Shown: piece by piece, positions 61,499 to 64,000 of the stretch | Layout of the letters: each line of letters begins with the position of its first letter | Numbering within the stretch: position 1 is the first letter of the stretch | DNA from: Rummeliibacillus stabekisii | GTDB lineage: Bacteria; Bacillota; Bacilli; Bacillales_A; Planococcaceae | Direction of reading: 5' to 3' | Length of the DNA: 64,000 bases | Assembly: GCF_007988965.1 (NCBI RefSeq) | Contig: NZ_BJVD01000006.1 | Location: 1-64,000 of the forward strand | Translations under genes and position numbers: made by a program | The notes under the pieces: model-generated | The model's input: only the letters and a program-made list of their open reading frames with translations | Told to the model about the DNA's origin: nothing | Database searches by the model: none

Positions 61499-62163
61499 CA
61501 GCAAAATTTACTGCAGAGGAATTACTACTCCTTGCCTCTGCATTTGATTGCCGCATGCTTTTTGGCTTGCCGGATAGGCAATTGCTAGTAATGAAAAATC
61601 AACAAGGCTTTGATGAGGCAAAACAAGGCCTTGTTGATAAAAATATTATGGATGTTGAAGGTAAGTTAACGAAGGATGGCTTCACTCTTGTACAGTTTTT
61701 AGAGCAATATGCTTCAAGCGACCGTTATATAAGGCTTGATAACCTGATGACAGGCTTTGGCAAGGATGAGCACCTCATTACTATCAAATGGCTCGAAGAG
61801 GGGAAATTCCAGTTGTTTGTTCACCAGGATATTGCCTTTCTAAAGAGAATTATGGAAGGCTACCCAATCTTTAATCGCGAACCCTTACAGGAGGATACGA
61901 GCTATTTAAAGAGGCAAATTCAAATGGAAGAGACTGAAGAATACTTTGAATCAGGGAACCCGACTGTTCAATTAGAATGCTTTACTATCAATTATGAAGA
62001 ACAATCCTCAACTGCTGAGCAATGGATGTTTTTTGAAAATAATGGGCAGCTGCAAGGTATTGATATCGAACATAATATAGCCTATCAGCTAAGCCAATAT
62101 TTTCTTGTGAAGAAAATTTACGATTTTTATCGTTTTCCTTATAAGGAGGCCCACATCCAATGA
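61495..62163 (+). CDS. type VII locus accessory protein, 222 aa (DUF5081-like?)
   Basis: This cytosolic alpha/beta protein has no signal peptide or membrane segment. Its size and place next to WXG-like genes recall the EspG-like or DUF5081 proteins that chaperone type VII substrates, but I cannot confirm the family by eye. It overlaps both neighbours by 4 nt (ATGA), so it is co-translated with the effector cassette. Confidence 0.55.
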   Translation: MTAKFTAEELLLLASAFDCRMLFGLPDRQLLVMKNQQGFDEAKQGLVDKNIMDVEGKLTKDGFTLVQFLEQYASSDRYIRLDNLMTGFGKDEHLITIKWLEEGKFQLFVHQDIAFLKRIMEGYPIFNREPLQEDTSYLKRQIQMEETEEYFESGNPTVQLECFTINYEEQSSTAEQWMFFENNGQLQGIDIEHNIAYQLSQYFLVKKIYDFYRFPYKEAHIQ

Positions 62164-62468
62164 GTCAAGAAATAAAGATGAGTGTAGACGAAATGGTGTC
62201 TTTTCTGAAATATATTGAAAAAATTATTACAGAATTAGAGGTCAATATGAAACCTGCTATCGAAAATTTAAATAATATTCAATTCTACCTAGATGGCAAG
62301 GCAAAAAAGAATATGGGTTCCTATACGGATGCGAATAATCGGATGCTGGAGTTAAACAATTTATACAGCCGTGCTTTCTCTGTAGTCAACGGCATTATGA
62401 ATAGCATGATAGAAGAAGATGAAGCCCTTGCCACAGAAATAGCGAAAGGACTGGGGCTGATCGAATAG
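62160..62468 (+). CDS. LXG-like small helical protein upstream of the toxin
   Basis: This 102-residue helical protein has a central segment, FYLDGKAKKNMGSYTDANNR, that resembles the LXG hallmark (L-x-G-K-A followed by an aromatic). In LXG toxins this lies in the N-terminal secretion domain. Here it is a separate protein whose TAG stop shares a G with the GTG of the toxin gene. It probably replaces the missing LXG part and binds the toxin for export. SD AAGGAGG. Confidence 0.65.
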   Translation: MSQEIKMSVDEMVSFLKYIEKIITELEVNMKPAIENLNNIQFYLDGKAKKNMGSYTDANNRMLELNNLYSRAFSVVNGIMNSMIEEDEALATEIAKGLGLIE

Positions 62469-64000
62469 TGAAGCTATTATACGAAGCGGACAAGTGGACA
62501 AAAGTTGCTAGCGCTTTAGAAAAGGTTAATGAAGCCCACAAATACGATAATAAATATGAAAAGTCAGATGATCTATTCAAAGACTCTAAAGCTGAAATAT
62601 CAGAAAAGGATATAGATCATGCCATTTCTTTTAAACCCAAAACCTATGAACCAGGGGCGAAACCCATTCGCCAAGATTATAAAAAGTTATATGATTACGC
62701 TAAGGGAATTGGCAAAGTAATTGATGAAAAGGTAGATGATCCCTTCTATAAATCGATAGACGGGTATATTCAATCAATGGCTGATCTAAATATTTCTTCT
62801 TATAATACAACCAACACGATACATGTTGAAGAAGGCTGGTTGTTCAAAACCGATAAAGCAAGCATTACAATAGATGATCTATATGAAGCAGACACCACTT
62901 ATTCAGAAAATCTTAAAGAAGAATACAATCAATGGAAACTGCAAAATAAAGATCAAGAAGATGTTTCAGAAGAAGATTATCGTACTGCGGCTCTTAATAC
63001 AGGAGCCTTCGAATACGAAGGCTTACGAGCTGGCCAAGAGAAGAAGGAATTTTGGTTTAACCTTATTGCTGCGGGACTTGTTATAGGTTTGACGATTGTC
63101 TGTCCCCCAGCAGGACTAGTAGCCGGTGGTATTTACACTGCTGTTGATGTGGGAGGAGCCATAAAAGGGGAAGATCTGATTTCGGGAAGAAAGCTCTCGG
63201 ACGATGAACGAATCATGCGAGGCGTTTTTGCCATTGCTCCCGCAGCAGGCGGACTGGCTATACGTACGACTCTCAAAAATGTTCCCGCTCTTGCTAATGT
63301 GGTGGTTAAAACATCGAAAGCTCTGGATAAAGCTGCCAAGCCTATCAAAAATTCTGTAGATAATCTCGCATTGAAAACAAAACAAACTGCAGCAAACGCC
63401 ATTCGAAATGCGAATCATCTGGGAAGACAACATGCCAACCAGCTAAAATATATGCTGAAGCATCCAGTGAACGCAGCAGTAACATCCAAAGCAGGAGAAA
63501 CGACCATCAAGAAAACAGCTAAATTCATCGACGAAGCATTGCGGCCAGTACATATCAAGACAGTACAGACAACAACAGGTGAGAAAGTAGTCGCAGGACT
63601 TCAGCGGGGTGAGAATACAGGTGAAGTTTCGAAGAAGGCAGATGATTATGTTGCTAGGATTAAAGAAGAGAAAGATAAACATAGTTATAAACCATTTGCC
63701 AATTTTATGGATGCAGAAGATGCCAAGAGATATAATCAATTTTGGGAGAAAACTGAAATTGGTATGAGTACCAATGAAAGAGTTGCAACCAGCATACAAA
63801 GTCCAACTAGCTTTGTAAACAGTATTCTTCCGAAAAAACTAAAAGAACATAATCTGAGTTATGAAGAATTTACAAACCTCCGATTAAAACCAGATTACCA
63901 ATATAGTAAAATTGAACAAAAAATAATGCAGGATATTCGGGATTCTGTTGTTCGTCCGGATACTAAAACAATACTAATTAAGAATATACATGCGAATGAT
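62468..64000 (+). CDS. probable type VII-secreted polymorphic toxin (3' end outside the window)
   Basis: A continuous frame of 511 codons with no stop runs off the window. The first 170 residues are charged and helical. Residues about 198-260 hold a hydrophobic stretch (GLVIGLTIVCPPAGLVAGG) followed by DLISGRKLSDDERIMRGVFA. This pattern recalls the pre-toxin (PT-TG-type) linker of Bacillus LXG toxins. A basic region follows, then an apparently new domain from about residue 395 whose activity cannot be told. The toxin domain and the expected immunity gene lie downstream. There is no LXG domain of its own. Start GTG, coupled to the previous gene. Confidence 0.75.
   Translation, partial: MKLLYEADKWTKVASALEKVNEAHKYDNKYEKSDDLFKDSKAEISEKDIDHAISFKPKTYEPGAKPIRQDYKKLYDYAKGIGKVIDEKVDDPFYKSIDGYIQSMADLNISSYNTTNTIHVEEGWLFKTDKASITIDDLYEADTTYSENLKEEYNQWKLQNKDQEDVSEEDYRTAALNTGAFEYEGLRAGQEKKEFWFNLIAAGLVIGLTIVCPPAGLVAGGIYTAVDVGGAIKGEDLISGRKLSDDERIMRGVFAIAPAAGGLAIRTTLKNVPALANVVVKTSKALDKAAKPIKNSVDNLALKTKQTAANAIRNANHLGRQHANQLKYMLKHPVNAAVTSKAGETTIKKTAKFIDEALRPVHIKTVQTTTGEKVVAGLQRGENTGEVSKKADDYVARIKEEKDKHSYKPFANFMDAEDAKRYNQFWEKTEIGMSTNERVATSIQSPTSFVNSILPKKLKEHNLSYEEFTNLRLKPDYQYSKIEQKIMQDIRDSVVRPDTKTILIKNIHAND

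Noticed and set aside
63116-63433. Minus-strand frames opposite the toxin gene, and a short plus-strand frame at 62874-63086
   Set aside because: The continuous plus-strand frame from 62468 explains the region; the others lack SDs and protein-like composition.

Overview
This 64 kb window is chromosomal DNA of a low-GC, spore-former-type Gram-positive bacterium (class Bacilli, most likely Bacillaceae or Planococcaceae/Caryophanaceae). The evidence is A+T-rich sequence, AGGAGG-type ribosome binding sites with frequent TTG and GTG starts, and gene products that read like Bacillus Hmp, PepF, CoaW, YclM, YfmR, YpgR, Ku, LigD and the Ess/Yuk type VII secretion system. I see no rRNA genes, insertion sequences, CRISPR arrays or prophage. 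Many gene boundaries are marked by clear intrinsic terminators.

Layout. 1-13 kb: tRNA-Glu, an ABC exporter, a Yip1-family membrane protein, an NhaC-type antiporter, flavohaemoglobin, a TerC protein, oligoendopeptidase F, NADP-glutamate dehydrogenase, a YqxD-like protein, a squalene/phytoene-synthase-like enzyme and an SDR-MarR pair. 13-24 kb: type II pantothenate kinase, an RNase H-like protein, a YpeQ-like zinc protein, aspartokinase, a CorC/MpfA-like transporter with an unusual leader, an MFS exporter behind a translation-attenuator-like leader, a cold-shock protein, the ABC-F protein YfmR and YpgR/CvfC. 24-37 kb: a LysR gene divergent from an acetoacetate decarboxylase/ketopantoate-reductase-like pair, a GNAT enzyme, an FAD oxidoreductase, a three-gene SMC-like condensin operon and a CPA2 antiporter. 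37-50 kb: an atypical tRNA-Ala(GGC), a CHY zinc finger facing a ZIP transporter, a HlyIII protein, a secreted transglutaminase-like protein, a broken sigma-54-type activator, BrnQ, a tandem P-loop protein, and divergent ku and ligD (non-homologous end joining).

50-64 kb: a complete type VII secretion locus in the Staphylococcus/Listeria order esxA-esaA-essA-esaB-essB-essC. Downstream are four small secretion-linked genes and a large open frame that leaves the window and looks like a polymorphic toxin. The small gene just before the toxin carries an LXG-like helical segment, so the effector appears split into an LXG-like partner and a toxin body.

The least ordinary observations are: (1) the split toxin cassette; (2) a string of hairpins in the esxA-esaA gap; (3) an SMC/kleisin/KITE operon without the Wadjet nuclease JetD; (4) two translation-control leaders, one a short leader peptide with an SD-masking hairpin and one a hairpin lying between a strong SD and its start codon; (5) four perfect Spo0A boxes within 135 bp between convergent genes; (6) a sigma-54-type activator missing the GAFTGA loop and split by a frameshift; and (7) a 71-nt tRNA-Ala. 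All functions are inferred from sequence reading alone; no database search was run.
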